A stretch of DNA of 64,000 nt. Source: Dorea sp. 5-2 (GTDB taxonomy: Bacteria; Bacillota; Clostridia; Lachnospirales; Lachnospiraceae). The DNA lies in assembly GCF_000403455.2 (NCBI RefSeq), contig NZ_KE159727.1, positions 1 through 64,000 on the forward strand. The letters run 5' to 3'. This document shows positions 41,794 through 50,618 of the stretch, piece after piece; the first letter of the stretch is position 1; each line of letters begins with the position of its first letter. The position numbers and the translations under genes were made by a program. Under the pieces are notes generated by a model. That model worked only from the letters and a program-made list of their open reading frames with translations, was not told where the DNA came from and did no database searches.

Positions 41794-41981
41794 CCACGGT
41801 AAACGCATATCTCTGTTTTCACAAAATACTCAGAGCAGAACTGATTCAATTTGGCAGATGTGCATAATTGTGCTCTTATAGTAATTGAAGTAATTAAGCT
41901 CTGAAAGGTACAAAATTTGTTTTTTCATTACGAAAACTTCATACAGAGCAAAATAAGCAAAAAGCTTGCGTTTACCGTGGA
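41794..41981. repeat. 14-bp inverted repeat pair
   Basis: CCACGGTAAACGCA at 41794-41807 and its perfect complement TGCGTTTACCGTGG at 41968-41981. A similar GTAAACGCA inverted pair occurs in the 1-368 region, also beside a putative transfer origin. Confidence 0.6.
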
Positions 41982-42095
41982 AGACCCCCAAGGTTTTCTT
42001 GATAAATTAATTTGCTTGAAACTGGAGCAAATAGCGTGACGTTCTACACTATACCTTTAACCCAAAATTTACCTACATAGCTTAGTATGGTTATA

Positions 42096-42431
42096 CTAGC
42101 TTATTTTTCTTAAAATCACTTTAGAAGATTCAATTATTTCTGCAATAATTTTCAATTCTTTCTGACTACAATCTTGTATAATATCCATAATTTCATTCTT
42201 CAAGACAGGTGTTTCAATTTTCATACATTCAGCCAGTACCATCTCTGGTGGTATATTTAATTCATTTACAATTTTAATGAAGGTAGATAAACTTACTTTT
42301 GTTTTTCCCGTCTCTATATTACTAATATGTTGACTAGTGACCCCCACTAACTCAGCTAGTATTTCCTGTGTCATGTTACGCCTTTTCCTTATATCTTTTA
42401 TGTGCGCCCCAAGTACTTTTTCATACTCCAT
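42096..42431 (-). CDS. XRE-family transcriptional regulator
   Basis: A 111-residue protein starting MEYEKVLGAHIKDIRKRRNM (AGAAGG lies upstream). A standard lambda-like helix-turn-helix covers 10-65 (LAELVGVTSQHISNIETGKT). The C-terminal helices (MDIIQDCSQKELKIIAEIIE) are like those of small AgrB/Clostridial XRE repressors. An in-frame extension upstream is sequence from the adjacent IS remnant and is rejected. Confidence 0.75.
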   Translation of the reverse strand: MEYEKVLGAHIKDIRKRRNMTQEILAELVGVTSQHISNIETGKTKVSLSTFIKIVNELNIPPEMVLAECMKIETPVLKNEIMDIIQDCSQKELKIIAEIIESSKVILRKIS

Positions 42432-42463
42432 AACTATATGACCTTCTTGAGATTGCAGAATCA

Positions 42464-42679
42464 AGATGCACAGATAAATCCACCATCTTTTGTACTCAGT
42501 ATGAACCGGTAGAGTGGTATTCACGCATTACTCCAACAGAGGCTGCTGGAAGTCCTATTTCAGAAGCAATCATGGATCGAATCATTCACAATTCATATGA
42601 AGTGTTGATTGATGGTAAGGTATCCATGCATGAGCGTCACGGATTGAAAGCAGCCCAGAAAGGAGGCATCCATGAATAA
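42464..42679 (+). pseudogene. istB: IstB C-terminal fragment (IS21 family)
   Basis: About 70 codons matching the end of IS21 helper ATPase IstB: STIFCTQYEPVEWYSRITPT, then SPISEAIMDRIIHNSYEVLI and ERHGLK. The N-terminal ATPase motifs are missing. It begins directly at the start region of the divergent XRE gene, marking a deletion boundary. Confidence 0.85.
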
Positions 42680-42878
42680 TTATTGTGCATTCAGTAAAGA
42701 TCATCATTGTATCAAGTGGCAAGACTATGTGTTAGCTCGTCTTGAACTGGAAGAATGCGATGAATTATGTCATGGCAACTGGATTGAAATAGAATCTCTC
42801 CAGCGTCAGGTACATTTCCTGAAAAAGCTTCTGGAAGAAAACGGCATTGTATTACCAGACGATTATTATGACCTATGA
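42672..42878 (+). CDS. Small IS21-associated protein
   Basis: A 68-residue acidic protein (MNNYCAFSKDHHCIKWQDYV ... LPDDYYDL) starting inside the istB end (overlap of ATGAATAA) after GGAGGCATCC. A coiled stretch SLQRQVHFLKKLLEENGI is visible. Such small frames follow istB in several clostridial IS21 elements; the function is unknown. Confidence 0.6.
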   Translation: MNNYCAFSKDHHCIKWQDYVLARLELEECDELCHGNWIEIESLQRQVHFLKKLLEENGIVLPDDYYDL

Positions 42879-42937
42879 TTTATTCAGTTGTATTTATAAT
42901 TAACAGGCAGTTGCCTGATAATTAGCATAAAATAGCA

Positions 42938-43012
42938 TTGGCTCAGTCTCCGTGAGGGTGGCTCTCATCCTCCGTGGGACTGGCTCAGTTTGACCGTGCA
43001 AGTGGTTCACTT
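42938..43012. mobile_element. IS21-type right-end repeats
   Basis: Minus-strand TGARCCA-type motifs repeat roughly every 24 bp (TGAACCACTT, TGAGCCAGTC, AGAGCCACCC, TGAGCCAA), the multiple terminal repeats of an IS21 end. They face the TGAGCCAC repeats at 54002-54076 in type. The adjacent XRE fragment is truncated at this end. Confidence 0.6.
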
Positions 43013-43025
43013 GGAACGGAATATA

Positions 43026-43199
43026 CACAATTAATGCTGTAGATGCAATATAGAGCACTTTTCCTACAATTTCTTTACTTTTTTCTTCTTTATTTTCGAC
43101 TACTTCAATACCTTTTAAGATATAATCTGTAGTAACATTAAAATAATCACTCATTATAATTATTTTTTCCACATCGGGCATGCTCTGCTCACTTTCCCA
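43026..43199 (-). pseudogene. XRE regulator fragment truncated by the IS21 end
   Basis: The internal part of a helix-turn-helix protein: WESEQSMPDVEKIIIMSDYF, then NVTTDYILKGIEVVENKEEK and a hydrophobic segment (VLYIASTALIV). The N-terminus is missing at 43200 and the C-terminus runs into the IS21 repeats. It is a remnant without function. Confidence 0.7.
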
Positions 43200-43724
43200 T
43201 TATACTGACTGCCTGCTATCTATCTCTTTATATTGAAATCCAATATCTACTTCCTGTATCTTTGATTGAAGCTGTTCCTTCCATCCGGCACAGGAACTTC
43301 TGTTTTTCACAACAGCAAAGTCAAGAAATGCTGTCAGATTATATGGAAATTCCAGGGTATTATAATCCTCTTCCGAAAGATATTGACTGGTCACATATGC
43401 AACTGGATAAACCTCTGAATTTTCATAAATATTCTCTGCGATTTCTTTGTAACCTGGAATATTTTCCTGTGAGACAATATGCTCTTTGTAATCTAACCAG
43501 CAGTAAGAGATATTTACTCGACTGTTTGGGGCATGAATCCTATCATAGTAGTACTGGAAATCTGGAAATGGAATATCCTTCTTTTTAATATTTTTCTGAG
43601 GATAAAAAAGTAATTCCACCTCTTTTGGTGGCATCATCTGGAGTTCTTCAATCGGAATTCCTCCCGCGTGATAACGTTCCATAATCAAAGATAATGTTCC
43701 GGATCCAATCTTATACCGATCCAT
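43200..43724 (-). pseudogene. IstA-like N-terminus fused to an unrelated segment
   Basis: A 174-codon frame. The first 80 residues (MDRYKIGSGTLSLIMERYHA; VELLFYPQKNIKKKDIPFPD; FQYYYDRIH) resemble the N-terminus of an IS21 IstA transposase. The rest (NIPGYKEIAENIYENSEVYP ... FAVVKNRSSCAGWKEQLQSK) does not fit IstA and I do not recognise it. It probably arose by deletion joining two genes. Both neighbours (XRE fragment, IS end) are also truncated, so I call it broken although the frame is open. Confidence 0.45.
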
Positions 43725-43747
43725 GCTAGAACTTCTTAATTTTTATA

Positions 43748-44602
43748 TTATATTGGCTTGAATCCTTTTCCACGCACTTCATTCGATTCTATTGTAACAA
43801 GAAACGCTGATGAATCTACTTTCTTTACAGCTTTTTGAATCGTATGCATTTCTTTATTGTTACATGCACACATTAATACTTCTTTTTCACGTCCTGTATA
43901 ACTTCCTTCTGCCTTAATCAAAGTTGCCCCTCGTTGTGATAGCTCATCAATTTTTGCCGCAATTTGTGGTCCCTTTTCTGTTACAATCAAAGCAAGTTTT
44001 CCAGCATCAACGCCATACATTAGCTTATCTACGACAAATGATAGAATATACGTTCCAATTAATCCATAAATAATCTTATCAATGTTTCCACGCATCAGAA
44101 TTCCACCAATAATTACAATAATAAAATCCATAACAATGATAATTTTTCCTACAGAAATATGTGGCTTTGCCTTGTGTATTGCCATCAAAACAAAATCTGC
44201 TCCACCTGTAGAGGTATCTCTCATGTAAATTAATGCATATCCGATTCCTGAGAATACACTCATACAAATACAAGATAACATCATATCACCTTGGTAAACT
44301 GGAAACAATGGAACAACCCAGTCCATCAGTATATTAGAAATTAACATTGTCTTTATTGATCTTAAAAAAAATTGTTTTCCCAACAACTTGTAACAAATTA
44401 AAATAATTGGAATATTCAAAATTGTCGTCATTGTACCAATTGGAATTTTCCAAAAATAATAAAACACGATTGCAATACCTGATATACCTGCTACCGGAAA
44501 TCCAGATGCCACTGCAAAATTATAGACTCCAATCGCAATGAAACAACCACCTACAATATCAAGTAAAATATCAATTAAAAATGTCTTTGCCTTTGATTTC
44601 AA
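43748..44602 (-). CDS. YitT-family membrane protein
   Basis: A 284-residue protein with five or six membrane segments (FLIDILLDIVGGCFIAIGVY; VAGISGIAIVFYYFWKIPIG; IYGLIGTYILSFVVDKLMYG) and a C-terminal DUF2179 domain (VTEKGPQIAAKIDELSQRGA). I chose the TTG at 44602 because GGGAGGAACTCACA precedes it. YitT proteins have no agreed substrate. It is the last gene of the frl-type operon, 27 bp after the GH42 gene, so an export or regulatory role in this pathway is possible but unproven. Confidence 0.8.
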   Translation of the reverse strand: MKSKAKTFLIDILLDIVGGCFIAIGVYNFAVASGFPVAGISGIAIVFYYFWKIPIGTMTTILNIPIILICYKLLGKQFFLRSIKTMLISNILMDWVVPLFPVYQGDMMLSCICMSVFSGIGYALIYMRDTSTGGADFVLMAIHKAKPHISVGKIIIVMDFIIVIIGGILMRGNIDKIIYGLIGTYILSFVVDKLMYGVDAGKLALIVTEKGPQIAAKIDELSQRGATLIKAEGSYTGREKEVLMCACNNKEMHTIQKAVKKVDSSAFLVTIESNEVRGKGFKPI

Positions 44603-44628
44603 TGTGAGTTCCTCCCTATTACGGAATC

Positions 44629-46662
44629 TTATTTCTTTTGCATCACAATACATTGATATGTTTGCAGTTTTATTGAACCTGTAAGGATTTCATCAGTAAT
44701 CAAATTTGTATAACATTCATTCAAAACCATCTTCACAGGATGTCTGTTAAAATTCTGAAGAAAATATACATCATCTTTCTGTTCTTTTCCACTTCTTTTT
44801 GAAACAGTAACTCCATAAGGTAATGTTTCCGTCAAATTTGCTTCCACATTTGCTTCCTCAATTACATCGCCCAAAAATTCTTTCAAAAATTCCAGATCTG
44901 GTTGAACAACAACATAGTAAGCTTTTCCTTTGCCATACGCATTTTCTGTAATTGCTGGAGTATTTACATTGTAATCTTGCAAGTATGTTCCCAACGGCTT
45001 TGCAGTTTGAAGTGTCACAACTTCTCTTAACACACCGGCTTTATATACACCGTCTTTATAGGAGAAAGTATTTGGAAAATATTCATTCCCCACATCAATC
45101 TCATCAACTGATAATCCTAGCAATCTCTCATGTGGTCTCTCTCCAATAAAACATAAATCTGTTTCATTTACTACTCCACTCCAATAAGTTGTTACATATA
45201 TTCCACCTGCTTCCACGTATGCTTCTACTTTATGAATATACTCTTTTTTATGCAAGTACAAGGTCGGAGCAACCACAAGCTGATAATCTAACAACTCTCG
45301 ATCCATGGAAATTATATCAACTTCAATTCCTTTTTCCCAAAAAACCCGATAATATTTTAAAAGTTCTTCCGTATAATCAAATTTTCTCGATATTGCTTGT
45401 GCGTCAGAAAGAGCCCACCAATTTTCCCAATCCATAATAATAGCTACCTTCGCCCTATTACATGTACTTAGTATTTGACTGCTTAGCTTTTCTAGATCTT
45501 TGCCAATCCAAGCAACTTCTTGAAAAACTCTATTCTTTTCTGACGCATCATGATCAACAACCGCTCCATGAAACTTTTCACTCGATCCTCTGCTTTTTCT
45601 CCATTGAAAATAAAGAACACTATTCGAACCTAACGCAATTGCCTGCATTGAAGATAAGTAATTCATCCCCGGTCTTTTTACATTATTTTCCTCATCCCAA
45701 TTCACAAGTGATGGTGTTGATTCCATCATCAAAAATGGCTTCTTCTGAAATCCTCTCATCTGGTTATGCATAAAGGCTGCCCACACAGCAATCGGTACTT
45801 CATCTTCTTTTGTATGCCAACTCGGATAAGAGTCCCAAGAAATCACATCCAACTCCTCTGCCCATTTATCATAATCCAATGGTGAAAAATACATCATCAT
45901 GTTTGTTGTAACTGGAAGATCCGAATATGTTTTAACAGCTCGAATCTCTTCTCTACAAAAGTCCTGTAACTGTTCGCTCACAAATCTTTTCCAGTCCAAT
46001 TTCAAACCGTGTAATTCATCCTCTCCCCTCGGAGAAGGTGAATGAATCTGTTCCCAATCGGTATAAGTATGACTCCAAAACGCACTCCACCATGCATGAT
46101 TCAATGCATCCAATGTTTTGTATTTTTTTTTCAACCATTTCCGAAATGCTTTTTGACATTCTTCGCAATGACAAGAAGCATCCCTAAAATTTCCTCCGTA
46201 TTCGTTTGATATATGCCAAAGAATTACTCCTGGATGTTTTCCAAAGCGTTCTGATAATTTCAAATCCAACTTTCTAGTTTTTTCTCTCATAACAGCAGAC
46301 GTGTAACAAAAATTATGCCTTTTTCCTGGTAAATTCTGTATCCCGTTTTCATCTGTCTGCATTACTTCAGGATATTTTTGAGTCATCCAATTTGGCATTG
46401 CACCTGTTGGTGTAGCTAGATTTGTATAGATGCCATTGTCATATAAACGGTTAATAATTTCTTCTAAATAGTCAAACTGATATTTTCCTTCTTCTGGCTC
46501 TAAAAATGCCCACGAAAATATTCCTAGTGAAACATTATTTACATGCGCTAATTTCATTAACCGGATATCCTCTTCAAGAATATCCGGTCTATCTAACCAT
46601 TGTTCAGGATTATAATCTCCACCATGCAGAAGACCTGGCATATTTATTTTTTTATATTCCAT
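44629..46662 (-). CDS. GH42 beta-galactosidase
   Basis: A 677-residue glycoside hydrolase family 42 enzyme. The acid/base is E154 in HISNEYGGNF and the nucleophile E314 in FLMMESTPSL. The GH42 zinc ligands C119, C164, C166 and C169 (CHCEECQ) have exactly the family spacing. A trimerisation/Rossmann-like domain (AIIMDWENWWALSDAQAISR near 408-427) and a beta C-terminal domain follow. No signal peptide, so it acts in the cytoplasm on an imported beta-galactoside. It lies between the ABC permease and YitT genes in the frl-like operon. Confidence 0.93.
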   Translation of the reverse strand: MEYKKINMPGLLHGGDYNPEQWLDRPDILEEDIRLMKLAHVNNVSLGIFSWAFLEPEEGKYQFDYLEEIINRLYDNGIYTNLATPTGAMPNWMTQKYPEVMQTDENGIQNLPGKRHNFCYTSAVMREKTRKLDLKLSERFGKHPGVILWHISNEYGGNFRDASCHCEECQKAFRKWLKKKYKTLDALNHAWWSAFWSHTYTDWEQIHSPSPRGEDELHGLKLDWKRFVSEQLQDFCREEIRAVKTYSDLPVTTNMMMYFSPLDYDKWAEELDVISWDSYPSWHTKEDEVPIAVWAAFMHNQMRGFQKKPFLMMESTPSLVNWDEENNVKRPGMNYLSSMQAIALGSNSVLYFQWRKSRGSSEKFHGAVVDHDASEKNRVFQEVAWIGKDLEKLSSQILSTCNRAKVAIIMDWENWWALSDAQAISRKFDYTEELLKYYRVFWEKGIEVDIISMDRELLDYQLVVAPTLYLHKKEYIHKVEAYVEAGGIYVTTYWSGVVNETDLCFIGERPHERLLGLSVDEIDVGNEYFPNTFSYKDGVYKAGVLREVVTLQTAKPLGTYLQDYNVNTPAITENAYGKGKAYYVVVQPDLEFLKEFLGDVIEEANVEANLTETLPYGVTVSKRSGKEQKDDVYFLQNFNRHPVKMVLNECYTNLITDEILTGSIKLQTYQCIVMQKK

Positions 46663-46693
46663 TTCTAATCCCTTTCTTTATAGATATCATTTA

Positions 46694-47512
46694 TTATTTT
46701 ACAGCTCCAGTAATACCTTCTGCAAAATTCTTCTGTAAAATAAAGAATACTAAGGCGGTAGGCAATGTACATATTAAGACTGCCAACATAAGCATTCCAT
46801 AGTCTGTTACATATCCCTCTGTCAGATTTGCTACAACCATTGGCATTGTCATGCTCTTGGATTGTGTCATAATTACTTTCGGCCACATATAACTATTCCA
46901 AGCATTCATAAATGTAATAGTCATAGCCGCTGCATATGTTGATTTCATTGTAGGAATAAACATCTGAAAGAAGATTCTAATTTCCGAAAGTCCATCTAAT
47001 CTGGCAGCTTCAATAATATCACGAGGAAATGATCTTGCACTCTGTCGAAACATCATGATTAAAAATGGGGTTGATACCGTTGGTAAAATGAATCCCAACG
47101 TACTATTTAACATTTTCATTTTTGCAACCATCTGAAACAATGGGACCAATATCGTAATAAATGGAACCATCATTGCAAGAAGAATCACACCCATCACGGC
47201 ATCTTTTGCTTTATCATGATAAATTTCAAATCCATATCCTGCCAAGGAACATATCACCATCGAAACTATTGTAAGTAATATTGCATATTTAAATGAATTG
47301 ACCAATGCAGCCCCTACATCTTGATTTGCCAGCAGATTTTTCAAGTTTTCTCCCAAATGAGAGCCAAGCGATAATACACCTTTTGATACATCCACACTTT
47401 TGTTTGTGGATGCACTTACCATCCAGTACAAAGGAAATACTGAAATAAAAGTAACCAAAATCAAGAATGCATACATTCCTATATTTTTCACCTTTTTAAT
47501 CACGTTTATCAC
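46694..47512 (-). CDS. CUT1 ABC transporter permease (MalG-type)
   Basis: A 272-residue permease with six hydrophobic segments (YAFLILVTFISVFPLYWMVS first) and the EAA loop near 167-186 (EAARLDGLSEIRIFFQMFIP) that docks the ATPase. It overlaps the upstream permease gene by 17 bp. No ATPase is encoded nearby, so a shared MsmX-type ATPase elsewhere is expected, as for FrlONM of Bacillus subtilis. Confidence 0.9.
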   Translation of the reverse strand: MINVIKKVKNIGMYAFLILVTFISVFPLYWMVSASTNKSVDVSKGVLSLGSHLGENLKNLLANQDVGAALVNSFKYAILLTIVSMVICSLAGYGFEIYHDKAKDAVMGVILLAMMVPFITILVPLFQMVAKMKMLNSTLGFILPTVSTPFLIMMFRQSARSFPRDIIEAARLDGLSEIRIFFQMFIPTMKSTYAAAMTITFMNAWNSYMWPKVIMTQSKSMTMPMVVANLTEGYVTDYGMLMLAVLICTLPTALVFFILQKNFAEGITGAVK

Positions 47513-48389
47513 CCACCCTCATTTGTATAAATGCTAATACTGCAACCAACAGTAATATAAAGAAGGACATCGCTGCTGCATATCCAAAATTCGGCACATA
47601 CTTAAAACATAAATTATATATGTAATGTGACATAGAGATTGAAGCATTCGCAGGACCTCCATCGGTCAAGTTAATTGATTCATCAAATAACTGTAATGTT
47701 CCATTTGTTGACATTATTGCTGTCAACAAGATAGTTGGTTTTAATAATGGAACAGTAATCTTAAAAAATGTCTGTATTGCTGATGCTCCATCAATTTTTG
47801 CAGCTTCGTATACTGAATATTCAATGTTTTGCAATCCAGAAAGGAAAAATACCATATTATATCCTGTCCATCTCCACAAAAGAGCCAATATGATAACCAT
47901 TTTTGCCGCAAATGGTTGTGTCAAAAAATTATATGGTTTATCCAAAATCCCCAAATTCACTAGAACATAATTTACTAATCCATCATTTGCAAACAAAGAC
48001 CGAAAAATAATTGCATACGCAACCAATGAAGTTGTACACGGCAAAAAAATCATTGTTCGGAAAAATCCTTTAAACCGTAAGTCTTTTTTATTTAGAATAC
48101 AAGCTAACACCATCGCTACTACAAGCATAATGGGTACTTGAAGAATGAAATAAAAAAATGTGTTTTTTATTGACTGAAGAAATACATCATCTTGAAACAT
48201 TCTGATGTAATTTGTAAATCCAGCCATCTGCATATTTCTACCTTTCCCTGTCTGAAAAGATAAAACTAACGCTTTGATCATTGGCCAAAAACTAAACACC
48301 GCAATCAAAAATGTTGCTGGTGCCAAAAAAGCCCATCCTGTTAAATTATGCTTTTTTTCCAACGTCATTTTTCTTGGTTTGTTAGACAC
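47496..48389 (-). CDS. CUT1 ABC transporter permease (MalF/UgpA-type)
   Basis: A 297-residue permease: N-terminal LTGWAFLAPATFLIAVFSFW helix, periplasmic-type loop (SFQTGKGRNMQMAGFTNYIR) and EAA loop (EAAKIDGASAIQTFFKITVP) near 193-212. It pairs with the MalG-type permease in the same operon and follows the binding-protein gene by about 70 bp. Confidence 0.9.
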   Translation of the reverse strand: MSNKPRKMTLEKKHNLTGWAFLAPATFLIAVFSFWPMIKALVLSFQTGKGRNMQMAGFTNYIRMFQDDVFLQSIKNTFFYFILQVPIMLVVAMVLACILNKKDLRFKGFFRTMIFLPCTTSLVAYAIIFRSLFANDGLVNYVLVNLGILDKPYNFLTQPFAAKMVIILALLWRWTGYNMVFFLSGLQNIEYSVYEAAKIDGASAIQTFFKITVPLLKPTILLTAIMSTNGTLQLFDESINLTDGGPANASISMSHYIYNLCFKYVPNFGYAAAMSFFILLLVAVLAFIQMRVGDKRD

Positions 48390-48460
48390 AAAAACTCCTC
48401 CTCTCTATCCATAAGGGGAATGGTTCTACATTCCATCCCCTTGTATGATAGGAACCTTTC

Positions 48461-49741
48461 TTACTGTCCCATATTAAAATTAACAGTATCTTCCGCTTTT
48501 TTAAGCTCTTTCTCTAAATCTGCACCATTTGTAATATTTGTTGTCGCAACAGAGATTGCGTCTCTTGCTTCATGGAAATATGGTCCCGTAATAATAGAAG
48601 GAACTTTTGTTGAATAGTCAACTATTTTTTCAAACACTACATCACCAGACAAAAATTCATTCGGTACTGCATATGCATCAGAATCTCCTGCTGGTGTCCA
48701 TGTAGCAATTGCTCCACAAGAGAGAATATTATCATATAACTCTGTACTTCCAGCAAATGTAGACGCAAGAAAATCTTCTGCTAACTCTACGTTTCCACAA
48801 TTCCCTGAGATTGCCCAGGAAGAACCTCCAATATTTGAATAGTTTGTGGCACCCTTTACATTTGTAAGTTTTGGAATATTTGTAATAGCCCATTTTCCTG
48901 ACTGATCCTCAGCTGTCTGAATTGTTCCCATAATCCAACACCCATTAATCACACCTGCAACTTTACTGTTCAACATTGAGCCAGTGTATTCATCCCAGTT
49001 ATTTACTTCCTGTAACACACCTGAATCTTTCATTTTACAATATGTATCAATTACCTTCTTCAAAGTGTCATTTTTTGCAATATTCGTTGTTCCATCTTCA
49101 TTAAACAAAGATGCTCCTGCAGACTGTAACATCATCGTAAGCAAATCACATTCGCCTGCTAACGTTGTCAATAATGGTTTTCCTGTTTTTTCCAGTACTA
49201 CTTTGCCTTTTTCAACCCACTCATCCCAAGTAATATCTGTAAAATCTTCTAAAGTCATTCCAGCTTCTTGCAAAATATCTGTACGATAACAAGCAATTGC
49301 TGCTCCGTTGTCAAAAGGCACTCCATAGTGTTTTCCATCTACAACAGAAAAATCTGTTTTACCAGAAGCAAATTCTGAAAAATCAATTTTCTTTTCAGAA
49401 ATTTCTGCAAATACATCTGGATAAGATATTACATTTTTTTGGAATGCATGGTCTTGCAGCAAAAAAATATCTGGCAATGTGCTTAGATCTCCTGATGTAC
49501 CAGCCGTAGTAAGTCTAGACTGTACATCTACATCTCCAACTTCGACAATATCAATTTTCACATCTTGATGATCTTCTTGATAAATTTTTGCAGCTTCTTC
49601 CATTGCAAAAATATTAAATGTTTTGTCCCAACACCATACTGTAATTGTATTATCGTCTTTTTTGTCCCCTGAACCTCCGCATGCTGCAATACCCATTGAC
49701 ATCGCAGCTGTCAATAAAATTGCCACTATTTTTTTTCCCAT
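48461..49741 (-). CDS. Sugar-type extracellular solute-binding lipoprotein
   Basis: A 426-residue binding protein with signal peptide and lipobox IAAC at 18-21, so membrane-anchored by Cys21. The family-1 solute-binding fold is seen from ITVWCWDKTFNIFAMEEAAK (about 34-53) onward, with a clear hinge segment VDGKHYGVPFDNGAAIACYR near 134-153. In B. subtilis FrlO plays this role for Amadori compounds; context suggests the same ligand class here. No direct ligand evidence exists in the sequence. Confidence 0.9.
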   Translation of the reverse strand: MGKKIVAILLTAAMSMGIAACGGSGDKKDDNTITVWCWDKTFNIFAMEEAAKIYQEDHQDVKIDIVEVGDVDVQSRLTTAGTSGDLSTLPDIFLLQDHAFQKNVISYPDVFAEISEKKIDFSEFASGKTDFSVVDGKHYGVPFDNGAAIACYRTDILQEAGMTLEDFTDITWDEWVEKGKVVLEKTGKPLLTTLAGECDLLTMMLQSAGASLFNEDGTTNIAKNDTLKKVIDTYCKMKDSGVLQEVNNWDEYTGSMLNSKVAGVINGCWIMGTIQTAEDQSGKWAITNIPKLTNVKGATNYSNIGGSSWAISGNCGNVELAEDFLASTFAGSTELYDNILSCGAIATWTPAGDSDAYAVPNEFLSGDVVFEKIVDYSTKVPSIITGPYFHEARDAISVATTNITNGADLEKELKKAEDTVNFNMGQ

Positions 49742-49757
49742 TTGTTATATTCTCCTT

Positions 49758-50609
49758 CTACCATGCCCCTTGATAGCCTATTGTTACCGCACTATTCTGA
49801 GCTCCTGCTTCCATCGAATCTTGAACATTCAATCCATTCAAAATCCCATATAAAAATCCGGCAATAAAACTGTCGCCTGCACCCATTGTATCAACAACTT
49901 TACACTCTATGATTCCAAATCGATACCAAGAATTTCCATCATACCCAATGCTTCCATTTTTCCCCAATGTTGCAATAATGACTTTAGGTCCTTTTTGTTG
50001 CATTGCTTTCATGAATTCCTTTAATTGTTCCATACAATTTTCTTTTTCTTTTAAGCCCATGCTATGATATTTCTGTCTAAACTCATTGCGTGATTCCTCG
50101 TCAAAAGAGAAGAATGCATATGTCACATATGGAATCGCTTTCTCAACAATTGGATTTGCAAATTTATTTGCAAAATCAAATGCAACTGGAATTTCTTTCG
50201 AAATAAGTGGAAGCTCATCTTCAATCATTCCCCAAATTCCTGTAACCGCTAAATCATGTTTCTTTATAAAGGAAATGTCTTGTTCTCTTAGCTTAAAGTC
50301 TGCCAAAACACCTTCTTCATATTTTCCAAACACTCTATCTCCATCTACAATGTCAACATGTGTAACTGCGGTTTTTCCATCCAGCACTTGAATATGAGAA
50401 GTATCAACTCCTTTATTTTGAATTGCACTTATCATGATTTTTCCGAATGAATCAGTTCCAACAGCACCTGTATAAGAACTTTCTCCACCTAATCGTTTTA
50501 TGTATACAGCAACATTCACTGGGTTTCCCCCTGGATAAGATTCATTCAATGAATCATAATAATCAATACAATTATCTCCTATTGCTGCTACTCTTATCTT
50601 TCTGTCCAT
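49758..50609 (-). CDS. frlD: Fructoselysine 6-kinase-like PfkB kinase
   Basis: A 283-residue PfkB sugar kinase close to FrlD. It shares IGDNCIDYY near the start, SYPGGNPVNVAVYIKRLGGE near 23-42, DRVFGKYEEGVLADF near 89-103, the catalytic DTMGAGDSFIAGFL near 241-254 and the C-terminal YQGAW. FrlD phosphorylates fructoselysine at C6 before deglycation. It is 9 bp downstream of the frlB-like gene, indicating cotranscription and matched function. Confidence 0.88.
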   Translation of the reverse strand: MDRKIRVAAIGDNCIDYYDSLNESYPGGNPVNVAVYIKRLGGESSYTGAVGTDSFGKIMISAIQNKGVDTSHIQVLDGKTAVTHVDIVDGDRVFGKYEEGVLADFKLREQDISFIKKHDLAVTGIWGMIEDELPLISKEIPVAFDFANKFANPIVEKAIPYVTYAFFSFDEESRNEFRQKYHSMGLKEKENCMEQLKEFMKAMQQKGPKVIIATLGKNGSIGYDGNSWYRFGIIECKVVDTMGAGDSFIAGFLYGILNGLNVQDSMEAGAQNSAVTIGYQGAW

Positions 50610-50618
50610 TTTGCCACC

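Larger units (their letters stand above)
41208..42095. other. Long non-coding stretch with hairpins and oriT-like motif
   Basis: About 890 bp without a credible gene. It holds a 17-bp inverted repeat pair (41466-41557), an oriT-like hairpin plus GC-rich motif (41719-41793), and a 14-bp inverted repeat pair (41794-41981). It probably represents the end of one mobile element and the transfer origin of another. Confidence 0.55.

Noticed and set aside
40107..42095. tRNA or rRNA gene as integration target beside int
   Set aside because: No cloverleaf or conserved tRNA arm (GGTTCRANTCC-type) was found in this stretch.
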